NCBI RefSeq assembly: GCF_000426865.1
Contig: NZ_AUGE01000013.1
Coordinates: 1 to 64,000, forward strand
Origin: Citrifermentans bremense R1
GTDB lineage: Bacteria; Desulfobacterota; Desulfuromonadia; Geobacterales; Geobacteraceae
Length of the DNA stretch: 64,000 bases
Direction: 5' to 3'
In this document: piece by piece, positions 44,154-53,273 of the stretch
Layout: every line of letters begins with the position of its first letter
Numbering within the stretch: the stretch's first letter is position 1
The notes under the pieces: generated by a model
What the model saw: the letters and a program-made list of their open reading frames with translations, nothing else
Databases searched by the model: none
Told to the model about the DNA's origin: nothing
Position numbers and translations under genes: made by a program

Positions 44154-45179
44154 ATGATCAACGTCGGTATTGTCGGGTTCGGCTACTGGGGACCCAACGT
44201 CGCCAGAAACTTCCACACCACCCCCGGTGCCAGGGTGGTAGCCGTCAGTGATGCGGACGACCGGTCGCTCGCGCGCGCTGCCCAGAGCTACCCTGGGGTG
44301 AGGATGCTGAAGGACTTCCGGGAACTGCTGACCGCGCCGGATGTCGACGTGGTCGCCATCGTTACGCCGGTATCTTCGCATTTCGAGATCGCCCATATGG
44401 CGCTCTCCAACGGAAAGCACATCTTCATCGAGAAACCATTTACGGCGTCCACCTCCCAGGCGGAGCAACTGATCGAGCTGGCTGACCGCAAGAAGCTTAA
44501 GATCATGGTCGATCACACCTTCCTCTTCACCGGCGCAGTCAAGAAGATAAAGGAACTGATCGACGACGGGACGCTGGGGGACCTTTACTATTTCGACTCG
44601 ATCAGGGTCAACCTAGGCTTGTTCCAAAAAGACGTGAACGTGGTTTGGGACCTGGCGCCGCACGATCTCTCCATCATGGACCATCTGCTGCGCCTGGAGC
44701 CTTCTGCAGTCATGGCAACGGGAGTGGCGCACTTCCAAAACCAGCTCGAGGACGTCGCCTACATCACTATTTATTTCCCCGGCAACGTCATCGCTCACCT
44801 GAATGTCAACTGGCTCTCTCCGGTCAAGATAAGGACCACCCTGATCGGAGGACAGAAAAAGATGCTGGTCTGGAACGACCTAGTAAGCGATGAAAAGATA
44901 CGTGTCTACGACAAGGGGGTCGAGGGGCTGGACTGCCTGGGTACCGACCCCAAGGAAAAGGCATACGGACTGAGGTTGAGTTACCGTAGCGGGGACATGT
45001 GGGCCCCGAGGGTCAACCAGGTCGAGGCGCTTCAGGGGGAAACGGCCTACTTCATCGATTGCATCAACAACAACATCACCCCGAAAAACGACGGCAATGC
45101 GGGACTACGGGTGGTCAGGATGCTGGAGGCGATCAAGAAGTCTCTGGCCAAGGGGGGAGCACTGGTCCGCCTGAACTGA
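44154..45179 (+). CDS. Gfo/Idh/MocA-family sugar dehydrogenase (WbpB-like)
   Basis: A 341-residue NAD(P)-dependent oxidoreductase. The Rossmann motif GIVGFGYWGPNVARN is at the N-terminus, the catalytic lysine in EKPFTAS, and the C-terminal beta-sheet domain follows (VWDLAPHDLSIMDHLL). With the acetyltransferase and aminotransferase that follow it forms the WbpB/WbpD/WbpE trio that converts a nucleotide sugar to its 3-keto, 3-amino and 3-acetamido form. This makes a UDP-linked 3-acetamido sugar the likely EPS building block. Confidence 0.9.
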   Translation: MINVGIVGFGYWGPNVARNFHTTPGARVVAVSDADDRSLARAAQSYPGVRMLKDFRELLTAPDVDVVAIVTPVSSHFEIAHMALSNGKHIFIEKPFTASTSQAEQLIELADRKKLKIMVDHTFLFTGAVKKIKELIDDGTLGDLYYFDSIRVNLGLFQKDVNVVWDLAPHDLSIMDHLLRLEPSAVMATGVAHFQNQLEDVAYITIYFPGNVIAHLNVNWLSPVKIRTTLIGGQKKMLVWNDLVSDEKIRVYDKGVEGLDCLGTDPKEKAYGLRLSYRSGDMWAPRVNQVEALQGETAYFIDCINNNITPKNDGNAGLRVVRMLEAIKKSLAKGGALVRLN

Positions 45180-45199
45180 GAGGGAAAAAGGAGAAAGGA

Positions 45200-45727
45200 A
45201 TGAACGAGAATTTTGCTGCTGTTGCCGACGACGTGAAGCTCGGGGCGAACGTAAAACTAGGAAAATTCATCAACCTGTACGGGTGCAGTATTGGTGACCA
45301 CACCAAGATCGGCCCCTTCGTAGAGATCCAGAAGAATGCGGAAATCGGGAAGAACTGCAAGATTTCCAGTCACAGCTTCATCTGTGACGGTGTGGTGATC
45401 GAAGACAATGTCTTCGTTGGTCACAACGTGACCTTCATCAACGACCTGTATCCGAGGGCCACTACCTCCTCAGGCGAACTGCAGGTTGAGGCGGACTGGA
45501 CCTGCATCAGGACCACCATAAAGAGAAATGCTTCCATAGGCTCCAGTTCCACCATCCTTTGCGGTGTCACCGTCGGCGAACACGCCATTGTGGGTGCTGG
45601 AAGCGTCGTTACCAAGGATGTTCAACCCTACAGCGTCGTGGCTGGCAATCCCGCAAGACTGCTGCGTACCATCCCCAAGGAGACTGATAATGAAAGTGCC
45701 ATTTCTCAACCTCAAAGCACAATATGA
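45200..45727 (+). CDS. Left-handed beta-helix N-acetyltransferase (WbpD-like)
   Basis: A 175-residue hexapeptide-repeat transferase: successive turns such as VKLGANVKLGKFINLYG, CSIGDHTKIGPFVEI, ASIGSSSTILCGVTVGEHAIV and the closing GNPARLLR. These act as trimers on acetyl-CoA. Likely acetylates the 3-amino group made by the adjacent aminotransferase. The ATG at 45200 follows AAGGAGAAAGGA. Its 3' end overlaps the aminotransferase start by 38 bp in another frame. Confidence 0.92.
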   Translation: MNENFAAVADDVKLGANVKLGKFINLYGCSIGDHTKIGPFVEIQKNAEIGKNCKISSHSFICDGVVIEDNVFVGHNVTFINDLYPRATTSSGELQVEADWTCIRTTIKRNASIGSSSTILCGVTVGEHAIVGAGSVVTKDVQPYSVVAGNPARLLRTIPKETDNESAISQPQSTI

Positions 45728-46790
45728 CTCCATAGCACACGAGGTGGAACAGTCGATCCGGGAGGTGCTCTCCACCTGTGCCTTTTCCGGCGGACCCTAC
45801 GTGCAGAAGTTCGAGGAGGAGTTCGCTTCCTTTTGCGGATGTAAGTGGGCGGTCGGGGTAGGCAGCGGGACCGACGCGCTTTGGCTTGCCCTGCTGGGAT
45901 TGGGGGTGCAACCTGGTGACGAAGTCATAACCGTCCCCAACAGCTTCATAGCGACAGCGGAGGCGATCTCCCTTTGCGGCGCGCAACCGGTCTTCATAGA
46001 TGTCGCCGAGGATAGCTTCACCATGAACCCTGCCCTTCTGGAGCAGGCGATCTCACCGCGCACTCGGGCCATCATCCCGGTGCACCTCTACGGGCAGGCG
46101 GCGGACATGGATGACATTCTTGTGATCGCCAACAGGCACGGCATCCCTGTTGTGGAGGACGCCTGCCAGGCTCACGGAGCGGAGTACAAGGGGCGCAGGG
46201 CTGGCTCAATGGGGATTGCAGGGTGCTTCAGCTTTTACCCCGGCAAAAACCTGGGCGCCTACGGCGAAGCCGGCTGTGTGGTCACTAAGGACGACGAACT
46301 GGCTAAGAAACTAAGGATGCTGCGCGACCACGGGCAGTCCCAAAAGTACTATCACCAACTGGTGGGGATCAACGGTCGTATGGACGGTATCCAGGGCGCG
46401 GTCCTCAGCGCGAAGTTGAAATACCTCGATTCCTGGAATGCATTCCGGCGCACGCATGCCTCTTTCTATCAGGAGGCGCTGGCCGAAGTCCGGGCGCTAA
46501 GGATTCCTAAGGAGATGCCTTACGCCAAGCACGTCTACCATGTATTCGCGGTGCGTTCGCCGGACAGGGAGGGGCTGAAACAGGCGCTTAACGCCAGCGG
46601 CGTTGAGTGCGGGGTGCATTACCCCGTTCCGATCCACCTGCAGCAGGCTTATGCTGGCCGCGGCGAAGGCGAGGGAAGCTTTCCCGTGGCTGAGCGCGTC
46701 GCAAAGGAACTACTGTCTCTCCCAATGTTCCCGGAGCTAACAACGGAGCAGGTCAGTTACATTTGCGACCAAATCAAGCGGTTCCACTAG
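45690..46790 (+). CDS. DegT/DnrJ/EryC1 PLP-dependent sugar aminotransferase (WbpE-like)
   Basis: A 366-residue fold-type I aminotransferase. GSGTDALWLAL binds the phosphate, VVEDACQAHGA holds the Asp, and K186 in FYPGKNLGAYGEAG forms the internal aldimine; HVYHVFAVR and HYPVPIHLQ complete the site. It converts a 3-keto nucleotide sugar to the 3-amino sugar. The ATG at 45690 with AAGGAGA upstream gives the family start KVPFLNLKAQY. Overlaps the acetyltransferase gene. Confidence 0.93.
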   Translation: MKVPFLNLKAQYDSIAHEVEQSIREVLSTCAFSGGPYVQKFEEEFASFCGCKWAVGVGSGTDALWLALLGLGVQPGDEVITVPNSFIATAEAISLCGAQPVFIDVAEDSFTMNPALLEQAISPRTRAIIPVHLYGQAADMDDILVIANRHGIPVVEDACQAHGAEYKGRRAGSMGIAGCFSFYPGKNLGAYGEAGCVVTKDDELAKKLRMLRDHGQSQKYYHQLVGINGRMDGIQGAVLSAKLKYLDSWNAFRRTHASFYQEALAEVRALRIPKEMPYAKHVYHVFAVRSPDREGLKQALNASGVECGVHYPVPIHLQQAYAGRGEGEGSFPVAERVAKELLSLPMFPELTTEQVSYICDQIKRFH

Positions 46791-46795
46791 TTGAT

Positions 46796-47836
46796 ATGCC
46801 CAATCTCACAGTGAAGCTGATAGACCCCCTGAAGGATGCGGGGGTGAGCCACTGGCTGGAACGTTGCCGGGAGACGACGATCTTTCACAGTGCCAGCTGG
46901 GCCAGGCTTATGGTCGACAGCTATGGCTATCATCCCCTCTACTTTATGTTGTATGACTCGGGTACCTGCCGCGGCTGTCTCCCCGTGATGGAGGTCGACA
47001 GTGTGTTCACCGGCAAGCGCGGCGTCTGCCTTAGTTTTGCCGACTACTGTGGCGCCATTGTGGAGGGCGTGGACGATTTCGCGCTGCTGCTACAAGCGGT
47101 CCTGGATTACGGCCGCTCCAGGAGATGGCGCTACGCCGAGTTCAGGGGAGAGGCGCGCCTGGTAAACGAGAGGGCGAGCGAGGTGTATGCGCACCACCTG
47201 ATCGAACTCTCGCAGGATGAGGAGCTGATGTTGTCGCGGCTGAGAAAAAGCACAGCGAGGAGCATTCACAAGGCGGTCAAAGAGGGGGTCACTGTCGCTA
47301 TCGGAACTTCGCTCCAGGAAACTCTGGAATACTACCGGCTGCATTGCCTGACCCGCAGGCGCCAGGGGCTCCCGCCGCAGCCTAGGCGGTTCTTTGTTAA
47401 CCTGCACCACCACCTTATCGGGAGGGGGCTCGGATTCACTGCTATTGCCCGGCAAGGAGACGCCACGGTGGCGGGTGTTGTCTGCCTCCACTTCGGTGTG
47501 AACGCCATCTATAAATACGGCGCCTCCGACATCGAGCAGCAGCAACTGCGCGCCAACAACCTGCTGTTTTGGGAGTTGATCAAGAAGTGCGGTCGCGACG
47601 GATTCCGTTTCCTGAGCCTAGGCAGGACCGACCCCAAGAACGAAGGGTTGTTGAACTTCAAAAACGGCTGGGGCGGGAACATGAGCGATCTCAATTACTA
47701 CCGGTACGATTTCACTTCCGGCTCATTCGTAGCTGGTGAAGTGACAAACCTGGAGCCGTACCGGCAACTGCTCAGGAAGTTGCCCGTGCCACTGCTCCGG
47801 GCGCTCGGGGTGCTGGCTTACCGCCACCTTGGCTGA
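46796..47836 (+). CDS. FemAB/GNAT-like acyltransferase of EPS clusters
   Basis: A 346-residue protein of tandem GNAT-like folds, as in FemAB: IFHSASWARLMVDSYGYHPLYF at the N-terminus and YKYGASDIEQQQLRANNLLFWELI with FLSLGRTDPKNEGLLNFKNGWGG at the C-terminus. Such proteins are regular members of exosortase-linked EPS clusters, where their exact role (aminoacyl or acyl transfer to sugar or lipid carrier) is unproven. It starts 6 bp after the aminotransferase stop; no strong ribosome site, so translational coupling is likely. Confidence 0.82.
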   Translation: MPNLTVKLIDPLKDAGVSHWLERCRETTIFHSASWARLMVDSYGYHPLYFMLYDSGTCRGCLPVMEVDSVFTGKRGVCLSFADYCGAIVEGVDDFALLLQAVLDYGRSRRWRYAEFRGEARLVNERASEVYAHHLIELSQDEELMLSRLRKSTARSIHKAVKEGVTVAIGTSLQETLEYYRLHCLTRRRQGLPPQPRRFFVNLHHHLIGRGLGFTAIARQGDATVAGVVCLHFGVNAIYKYGASDIEQQQLRANNLLFWELIKKCGRDGFRFLSLGRTDPKNEGLLNFKNGWGGNMSDLNYYRYDFTSGSFVAGEVTNLEPYRQLLRKLPVPLLRALGVLAYRHLG

Positions 47837-47880
47837 GAGCTGGCATGACTCATATGTTCGGAGAAAGAGGGGAGATACTA

Positions 47881-48564
47881 ATGAAAGCGTTGATGATTGT
47901 CTTTCTTGCTGTCTTGACCATAACCACCGGCTGCGTTTCCCGAGTAGCGGCTCCTGCAGTGACCCCGCAGCCGCCTGCGTACGCCATGAGGGAATACCGT
48001 ATTCAGCCAGGGGACCTGTTGGATGTGAAGTTTTTCTACAATCCAGAGCTCAACGAATCCCTGACCGTCCGCCCGGATGGCCGCATTACGCTTCAGTTGG
48101 TAAACGATGTCGTGGCTGCGGGGCTCACGCCTGCCGAACTCACGATGAACCTGACCAAAGCTTACGCCCCGGAACTCACCAGCCCGAGGATCGCGGTCAT
48201 CGTGAAGACCTCTGTGCTGGAACGGGTTTTCGTTGACGGAGAAGTGTTCAAGGCGGGCCTAGTTAATTTGGTAGGCCCGACGACGGTGCTGCAGGCTATC
48301 TCCCAGGCCGGAGGTATGAAGGACTCGGCCAAGTCCGATGAGGTGCTTCTGGTCCGTAAGGCGGCAGATAACTCGACACAGGTGATGCGGCTTGACATCA
48401 AAAAGCTCCGGGAGGGAGTTGCGTCTCAGGACGTTCTGTTGCGCCCCAACGATATCGTGTATGTTCCCAAATCTACCATCGCCAACATCAACACCTGGAT
48501 CGACATGTACATCAGGAAGAACGTCCCGCTGCCGGTTGGCATAGGGTACGACCTAAGCAGGTAA
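47881..48564 (+). CDS. Polysaccharide export outer-membrane lipoprotein (Wza family)
   Basis: A 227-residue protein. The signal peptide ends in TITTGC (C17), making it a lipoprotein. The polysaccharide-export domain begins EYRIQPGDLLDVKFFYNPEL and is followed by SLBB-type segments (VFVDGEVFKAGLVNLVGPTT). It is shorter than E. coli Wza. Probably forms or gates the outer-membrane exit for the EPS. The ATG at 47881 follows GGGGAG; an in-frame ATG at 47845 is less suitable. Confidence 0.92.
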   Translation: MKALMIVFLAVLTITTGCVSRVAAPAVTPQPPAYAMREYRIQPGDLLDVKFFYNPELNESLTVRPDGRITLQLVNDVVAAGLTPAELTMNLTKAYAPELTSPRIAVIVKTSVLERVFVDGEVFKAGLVNLVGPTTVLQAISQAGGMKDSAKSDEVLLVRKAADNSTQVMRLDIKKLREGVASQDVLLRPNDIVYVPKSTIANINTWIDMYIRKNVPLPVGIGYDLSR

Positions 48565-48592
48565 CGCACAGAGAACATTCGGGTGACTGAAC

Positions 48593-50026
48593 ATGAGTCT
48601 GCTAGAGATATTGACACTGCTGTTCAAGCGGAAAAAGGCAATCATCGGGATTTTCCTGCTGCTTTTTGCCTCTGCCGCGGCTTATACGCTGGCCCAGGAT
48701 CCGACCTATGAAGCCAAAGCCAGCATCCTGGTGAAGATGTTTCGTGAGGACCCTTCCAGACCTGGCATGGAAGCTGACTCGAACAACCTGCCTCGCATAG
48801 TGAGCCAAGACGAGGTGGTCAATGCGGAGATCCAGATCCTGACCGGTCGTGAATTGGCGGAAAAGGTGATAGCGACGCTGAAGATGGAGCGAATCTATCC
48901 CCACCTTGCCTCAGGGGAACTGCTGCCGGCCGCCCGTATGGACCAGGCCGTGCAGACCTTTGCCCAGAGCCTGCAAGTGCAGGGGGTCAGGAAATCCAAC
49001 GTAATCGCAGTTTCCTTCCAGCACAATGACCCCGAAATGGCCGCCAAGGCTGTGAACCTTTTGATCGAGGCCTTTAAGGAGAAGCATCTTGCTGTGCACA
49101 GCGACCCGCAATCATCTTTCATTGCGAGCCAATTGGCCTCCTTCGAGGGGAAGCTCAAGGAATCGGAGAAGCAATTGCAGGATTACCAGCAACGTACTGG
49201 GGTCTATTCGATCGACGAGCAAAAAACCCTGCTGTTGAGGCAGCGCACCGAATTGGACTCAGCCTACCGGCAGGCCGTCACGAACGTTCGGGAAAACAAA
49301 GACAAGATCGCTTCCCTGAAGCTGCAGATGAAGTACATCACCGACAACAAGGACAGGTACACCCAAACCGAAAGGGACCGTATCATCATCGAGGCAAAAT
49401 CAAAGTTATTGGAACTGCAGCTTAAGGAACAAGAACTCAAGATGAAGTACACCGACAAAAACAAGCTGCTTGCCGACACCAGAAAGGAGCTGGAGGTTGT
49501 CGGCAATTTCCTGAAGGACCAGGAAGAGATCATCTTAGGGAAGGTGAAGACGGCGAATCCGGTTTATCAGAGCATGGAGACGGACCTGTTCCGCGTGCAG
49601 GCTGACCTGAAGTCGCAAACGGCAAGGGCCGACGCGCTTAAGTCCCAGTTGAGGCAGCTTGATGGGGAAATAGCTAGACTGGATCGGAGCCAGAACCTGA
49701 TTCAGGACCTGAAGCGGCAGATAGCGTTGAATGAAAAAAATTACATGGCTTACATGGAGAGAAACGAGGATGCACGCATCTCGGATGCGATGAACCGTCT
49801 GAAGTTGTCGAATATCAGCGTAATCCAGCAGGCAGTGGCACCGGCAAAGCCGATCAAGCCCAACAAATCTTTGACACTTGCCTTGGGTATGGTCTTCGGG
49901 ATGGCCGCGGGACTCCTGTATGCCTATGCTGCGGAAAGGCTCAGCCAGACATTCACGGATCCCAAAGGTGTGGAGAAGTACCTCGAACTGCCGGTTCTCG
50001 TGACAGTACCGCTAAAAAAGGATTAA
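48593..50026 (+). CDS. Chain-length determinant / polysaccharide co-polymerase (Wzz/GumC)
   Basis: A 477-residue inner-membrane protein: a helix near residues 18-36, a long periplasmic coiled coil (about 165-400) and a second helix near 430-450 after PAKPIKPNKSLTLALGMVFG, the proline-rich signature of Wzz proteins. It sets EPS chain length and couples polymerisation to export. The kinase domain that is fused in many homologues is encoded separately at 51226. Confidence 0.93.
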   Translation: MSLLEILTLLFKRKKAIIGIFLLLFASAAAYTLAQDPTYEAKASILVKMFREDPSRPGMEADSNNLPRIVSQDEVVNAEIQILTGRELAEKVIATLKMERIYPHLASGELLPAARMDQAVQTFAQSLQVQGVRKSNVIAVSFQHNDPEMAAKAVNLLIEAFKEKHLAVHSDPQSSFIASQLASFEGKLKESEKQLQDYQQRTGVYSIDEQKTLLLRQRTELDSAYRQAVTNVRENKDKIASLKLQMKYITDNKDRYTQTERDRIIIEAKSKLLELQLKEQELKMKYTDKNKLLADTRKELEVVGNFLKDQEEIILGKVKTANPVYQSMETDLFRVQADLKSQTARADALKSQLRQLDGEIARLDRSQNLIQDLKRQIALNEKNYMAYMERNEDARISDAMNRLKLSNISVIQQAVAPAKPIKPNKSLTLALGMVFGMAAGLLYAYAAERLSQTFTDPKGVEKYLELPVLVTVPLKKD

Positions 50027-50029
50027 GCC

Positions 50030-51196
50030 ATGTATCTCAACTTCTACAACCTCGATAAAGAACCTTTCCAGATAACTCCGGACCCCGCGTTCCTGTACCT
50101 GAGCAGCGTGCATAAGGAGGCGCTTGCTTCCATCATCTACGGAGTCGAAAAAAGAAAAGGGTTCATACTGATTACGGGTGCGGTAGGAGTGGGGAAGACA
50201 ACTATCCTAAGAGCTTATCTGGAAAACGCCGAGGCCCAACATCTCAAGACCATCTACTTGTTTAACGCGAACATCTCCTACCTTAACCTGCTGAAGTACA
50301 TTTTCGCAGAGCTCAACATGACGCCGCAATCCAACGAAGTTTCCGACTTAGTAAATCAACTGCACCAGAGGCTACTCTACCACTACCGTGAAGGGCGCAA
50401 CATCCTGCTGGTCATAGACGAGGCCCAGAACATGCCCGTCGACACACTGGAAAACCTCCGCATGTTATCGAACTTCGAGACGGATACGGACAAGCTCATC
50501 CAGATCGTGTTTTGCGCGCAATCGGAATTCGAGAAGACTCTGAGTTTGGGCGAACTGAAGCAACTCAAGCAACGCATCGCGGTGAAGGCTACCATCTCCC
50601 CTCTAACCAGGGAAGAAGGTATCACCTACATTCATCATCGGTTGAAAACGGCTGGCGACAAGGATTGCATCATTTTCACAAACGGAGCTTTGAACCAGAT
50701 CGTTCAGGCATCGCGCGGAATTCCCCGGGTCATCAACGTACTTTGCGACAACAGCCTGATTACCGCCTTCGGTTACGGCAAGAAGAGGGTGGGCTGCGGC
50801 ATCGTGCGGGAGATTACCCGGGATTTCGGGCTAGAGAATCCTCTGTATGTCTGGTGTGGTGTCTTTTTGCTGATGCTGCTGCTCATGGCCGCAGCTTTCT
50901 TCGGTGTGCGGCAAATGACGTCCTTGATGGCTGCGAAAGCTCCGGTCGGTGCCCAAGCGACGGTGGCGGCTCCGCAGGCCCGGTTGTCGCCCATTTCTGA
51001 ACGAACTGCCGGGGACAATAGGGCGCTCAGGAGGGTGGTACAACGGGGAGACACTTTGGCGAAGATGATAAAAGAGGTTTACGGCGAGGTCGACGCTGAG
51101 AAAATCAGGCGAGTTAAAGAAGCCAACCCGAGCATCGTGGATGAAAACGTAATCGTGGAAGGGGGAGTTATCTCGTTCCCGTACCGCAACCGCTGA
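50030..51196 (+). CDS. ExeA-type AAA ATPase with C-terminal LysM-like domain
   Basis: A 388-residue protein starting MYLNFYNLDKEPFQITPDPAFLYLS, the hallmark of ExeA/EPS-cluster ATPases. Walker A is GAVGVGKTT, Walker B LLVIDEAQ. A transmembrane helix (about 280-302) leads to a periplasmic segment ending in a LysM-like domain (VVQRGDTLAKMIKEVYGEVD ... KEANPSI). An ATPase inside and a peptidoglycan-binding domain outside would link energy to passage through the wall, as for ExeA with the type II secretion apparatus. Common in exosortase-type EPS operons. Confidence 0.9.
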   Translation: MYLNFYNLDKEPFQITPDPAFLYLSSVHKEALASIIYGVEKRKGFILITGAVGVGKTTILRAYLENAEAQHLKTIYLFNANISYLNLLKYIFAELNMTPQSNEVSDLVNQLHQRLLYHYREGRNILLVIDEAQNMPVDTLENLRMLSNFETDTDKLIQIVFCAQSEFEKTLSLGELKQLKQRIAVKATISPLTREEGITYIHHRLKTAGDKDCIIFTNGALNQIVQASRGIPRVINVLCDNSLITAFGYGKKRVGCGIVREITRDFGLENPLYVWCGVFLLMLLLMAAAFFGVRQMTSLMAAKAPVGAQATVAAPQARLSPISERTAGDNRALRRVVQRGDTLAKMIKEVYGEVDAEKIRRVKEANPSIVDENVIVEGGVISFPYRNR

Positions 51197-51225
51197 TCCA
51201 CAGACTCGCGTGACAGGGGAGTGCC

Positions 51226-51948
51226 ATGAGCAACATTCATGAAGCTTTGGAGCAGGCGCGCCGAGAGAAGAGCTGCTCCACAGTATCCTCGCAAGTAGCC
51301 CTAGAGGCCCAAGTGGTCCGCGGTTTCTCGTTAGCGGATGAAATGTCCAAGCTGCACCACCAGGTTGGACTCCTATTGGCTGACGGCTCCTATAAAGTGC
51401 TTCAGTTTGTTGGCTGCAGCCATCGTGCGGGTGTCTCCACTATAGTGCGCGAGTTTGCCTCGGCGGCCGTTAACCACTATGGTAAATCGGTGCTCATCCT
51501 TGATCCCTCATGCCAGGAACTGGAGCGGAGGATAAATTTCAACGTCACCTGCGAATTCGGCTGGTTCGATATGGACAAGGACGAACTCCCCGACAGGGCT
51601 TTTTTCCGGTTCGGCGACTCCAATCTCTACTTCGCGTCCATATCCGTCCATGCCTCGTTGGTGGCCCCCTCCAAAAACTTAGACAAGAACCTGGACCTTT
51701 GGGCGAAGCTTAGGGAGAGGTTCGATCTCATCCTGATCGATTCTTCCTCCGGTCCCAAAAGACAGGAGGCAGTAGATTCCTTTCACAATGTGGACGGGAT
51801 CATCCTGGTCCTTGAGGCTGGCAAAACGCGCCGTGAAAGCGCCGAAAGTGTGAAGAAAAAGATACAGGCCGCCGGCGGTGTGATCCTGGGTGCAGTATTC
51901 AACAAGAGGCAGTACTACATTCCGGACTTCATCTACAAGAAGCTTTAA
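51226..51948 (+). CDS. CpsD/CapB-like BY-kinase homologue with defective P-loop
   Basis: A 240-residue MinD-fold protein like the tyrosine autokinases of EPS operons: MSNIHEALEQARREK start, Walker A' VLILDPS and Walker B DLILIDSS. The Walker A motif is altered: residues 63-72 read GCSHRAGVST, with V70 where the invariant lysine belongs, so ATP hydrolysis is doubtful. A short tyrosine-containing tail (QYYIPDFIYKKL) remains. It may act as a regulatory pseudokinase for the Wzz protein encoded two genes upstream. Confidence 0.83.
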   Translation: MSNIHEALEQARREKSCSTVSSQVALEAQVVRGFSLADEMSKLHHQVGLLLADGSYKVLQFVGCSHRAGVSTIVREFASAAVNHYGKSVLILDPSCQELERRINFNVTCEFGWFDMDKDELPDRAFFRFGDSNLYFASISVHASLVAPSKNLDKNLDLWAKLRERFDLILIDSSSGPKRQEAVDSFHNVDGIILVLEAGKTRRESAESVKKKIQAAGGVILGAVFNKRQYYIPDFIYKKL

Positions 51949-52013
51949 CTACTCCGCTGGGCGGCAGGAGCTTCCTGTATGCCCACGTGCGAATTTCATA
52001 GGAAGAGGTCGCA

Positions 52014-53063
52014 ATGCGAAAGGATAAAAAGACCATCTGGATAGACATGGATAACTCGCCGCATGTACCTTTCTTCAGGCCGATTATCGGCGAACTTGAG
52101 GCAAGGGGGTACGAGGTGATGTTGACGGCCCGGGATTGCTTCCAGGTCTGTAAATTGGCCGACTTATACAAGATGGATTACCGAAAAGTCGGAGTCCACT
52201 ACGGCAAGAACAAGATCATGAAGGGGATTGGGCTGCTGCTGAGGTCGGCGCAGCTTGCTTCATACGTCTTAAAAAGGAGCCCGGACCTTGCACTTTCCCA
52301 CGGTTCGCGCTCGCAGATGATCCTTTCCTCGGTGCTGCACATTCCCACCGTGATGATGACAGACTACGAATATGCCAAGAGTATTCCCTTTTTCCGCCCT
52401 GACTGGCTGATCATTCCGGAGATGATCCCGGACAGCAGCGTGTGCGACCGCCCCGGCAAAATCCTGCGCTACTCCGGGTTGAAGGAGGATGTCTACGTGC
52501 CGGGGTTCCAGCCCGAGCAGGGAGTCCTGGACCAACTGCGCCTTGACCCGACCAAAGTCATCGTTATTGTTCGTCCTCCTGCCACGGAGGCACATTATTT
52601 CAAGGAGGAAAGCCTGCGACTGTTCGAGGAGGCAATGTCCTGGCTCGGGACAGAGGAACAGGTGAGCGTCATCCTACTGCCACGCAACAGCGGGCAGGCG
52701 GATTTCGTTAAAAGTAAATGGCCGCAACTGCTGCAAAGCGAGAAGGTGAAAATCCCCGATCAGGTGATCCCCGGGCTCAACCTGATCTGGTACTCGGATC
52801 TGGTGATAAGCGGCGGGGGTACCATGAACCGTGAGGCGGCGGCGTTGGGGGTGCCGGTCTACAGTATCTTCCGAGGAGAAATAGGTTCCATCGACAGGCA
52901 CCTATCCGATACTGGACGTTTAACGATGATCGGCAGCCCGGAGGAGCTTCGGACCAAGGTGGAACTCAAGAAAAGAGAGCGCACGCAGGCTTACCAACCG
53001 CCGAACCGCCCTGCGTTGAAACAGATTGTAGACATCCTGCACGTCATCCTGAACCAGGTTTAA
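52014..53063 (+). CDS. DUF354 family protein (GT-B-like)
   Basis: A 349-residue protein of the DUF354 family: KTIWIDMDNSPHVPFFRPII at the N-terminus, ALSHGSRSQMILSSVLHIPTV in the middle, and DLVISGGGTMNREAAALGVPVYSIF, which resembles the UDP-binding loop of GT-B glycosyltransferases such as MurG and WecB. Family members are frequent in archaeal and bacterial EPS/LPS loci; enzymatic role unproven. GGAAGAGG lies before the ATG. Confidence 0.85.
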   Translation: MRKDKKTIWIDMDNSPHVPFFRPIIGELEARGYEVMLTARDCFQVCKLADLYKMDYRKVGVHYGKNKIMKGIGLLLRSAQLASYVLKRSPDLALSHGSRSQMILSSVLHIPTVMMTDYEYAKSIPFFRPDWLIIPEMIPDSSVCDRPGKILRYSGLKEDVYVPGFQPEQGVLDQLRLDPTKVIVIVRPPATEAHYFKEESLRLFEEAMSWLGTEEQVSVILLPRNSGQADFVKSKWPQLLQSEKVKIPDQVIPGLNLIWYSDLVISGGGTMNREAAALGVPVYSIFRGEIGSIDRHLSDTGRLTMIGSPEELRTKVELKKRERTQAYQPPNRPALKQIVDILHVILNQV

Positions 53064-53273
53064 AAGACGGCGCGCGTCCAGGAGACCACTGCTTGTACAG
53101 TAAGTCCGTGCGCCGAGGAAAGACGACACAAGCTGCACCAATCTTCTTCGCTGTCGCTGACCTGCCTCACTTCCTCGTTATTTCCGGTGGATAACTTTTG
53201 CAACAACCACATATCAGCTGCTGACTCCGGAAGAGAGGTTCTGCCTCACTGCCACCTGGAGCCGGAGGGAGTC

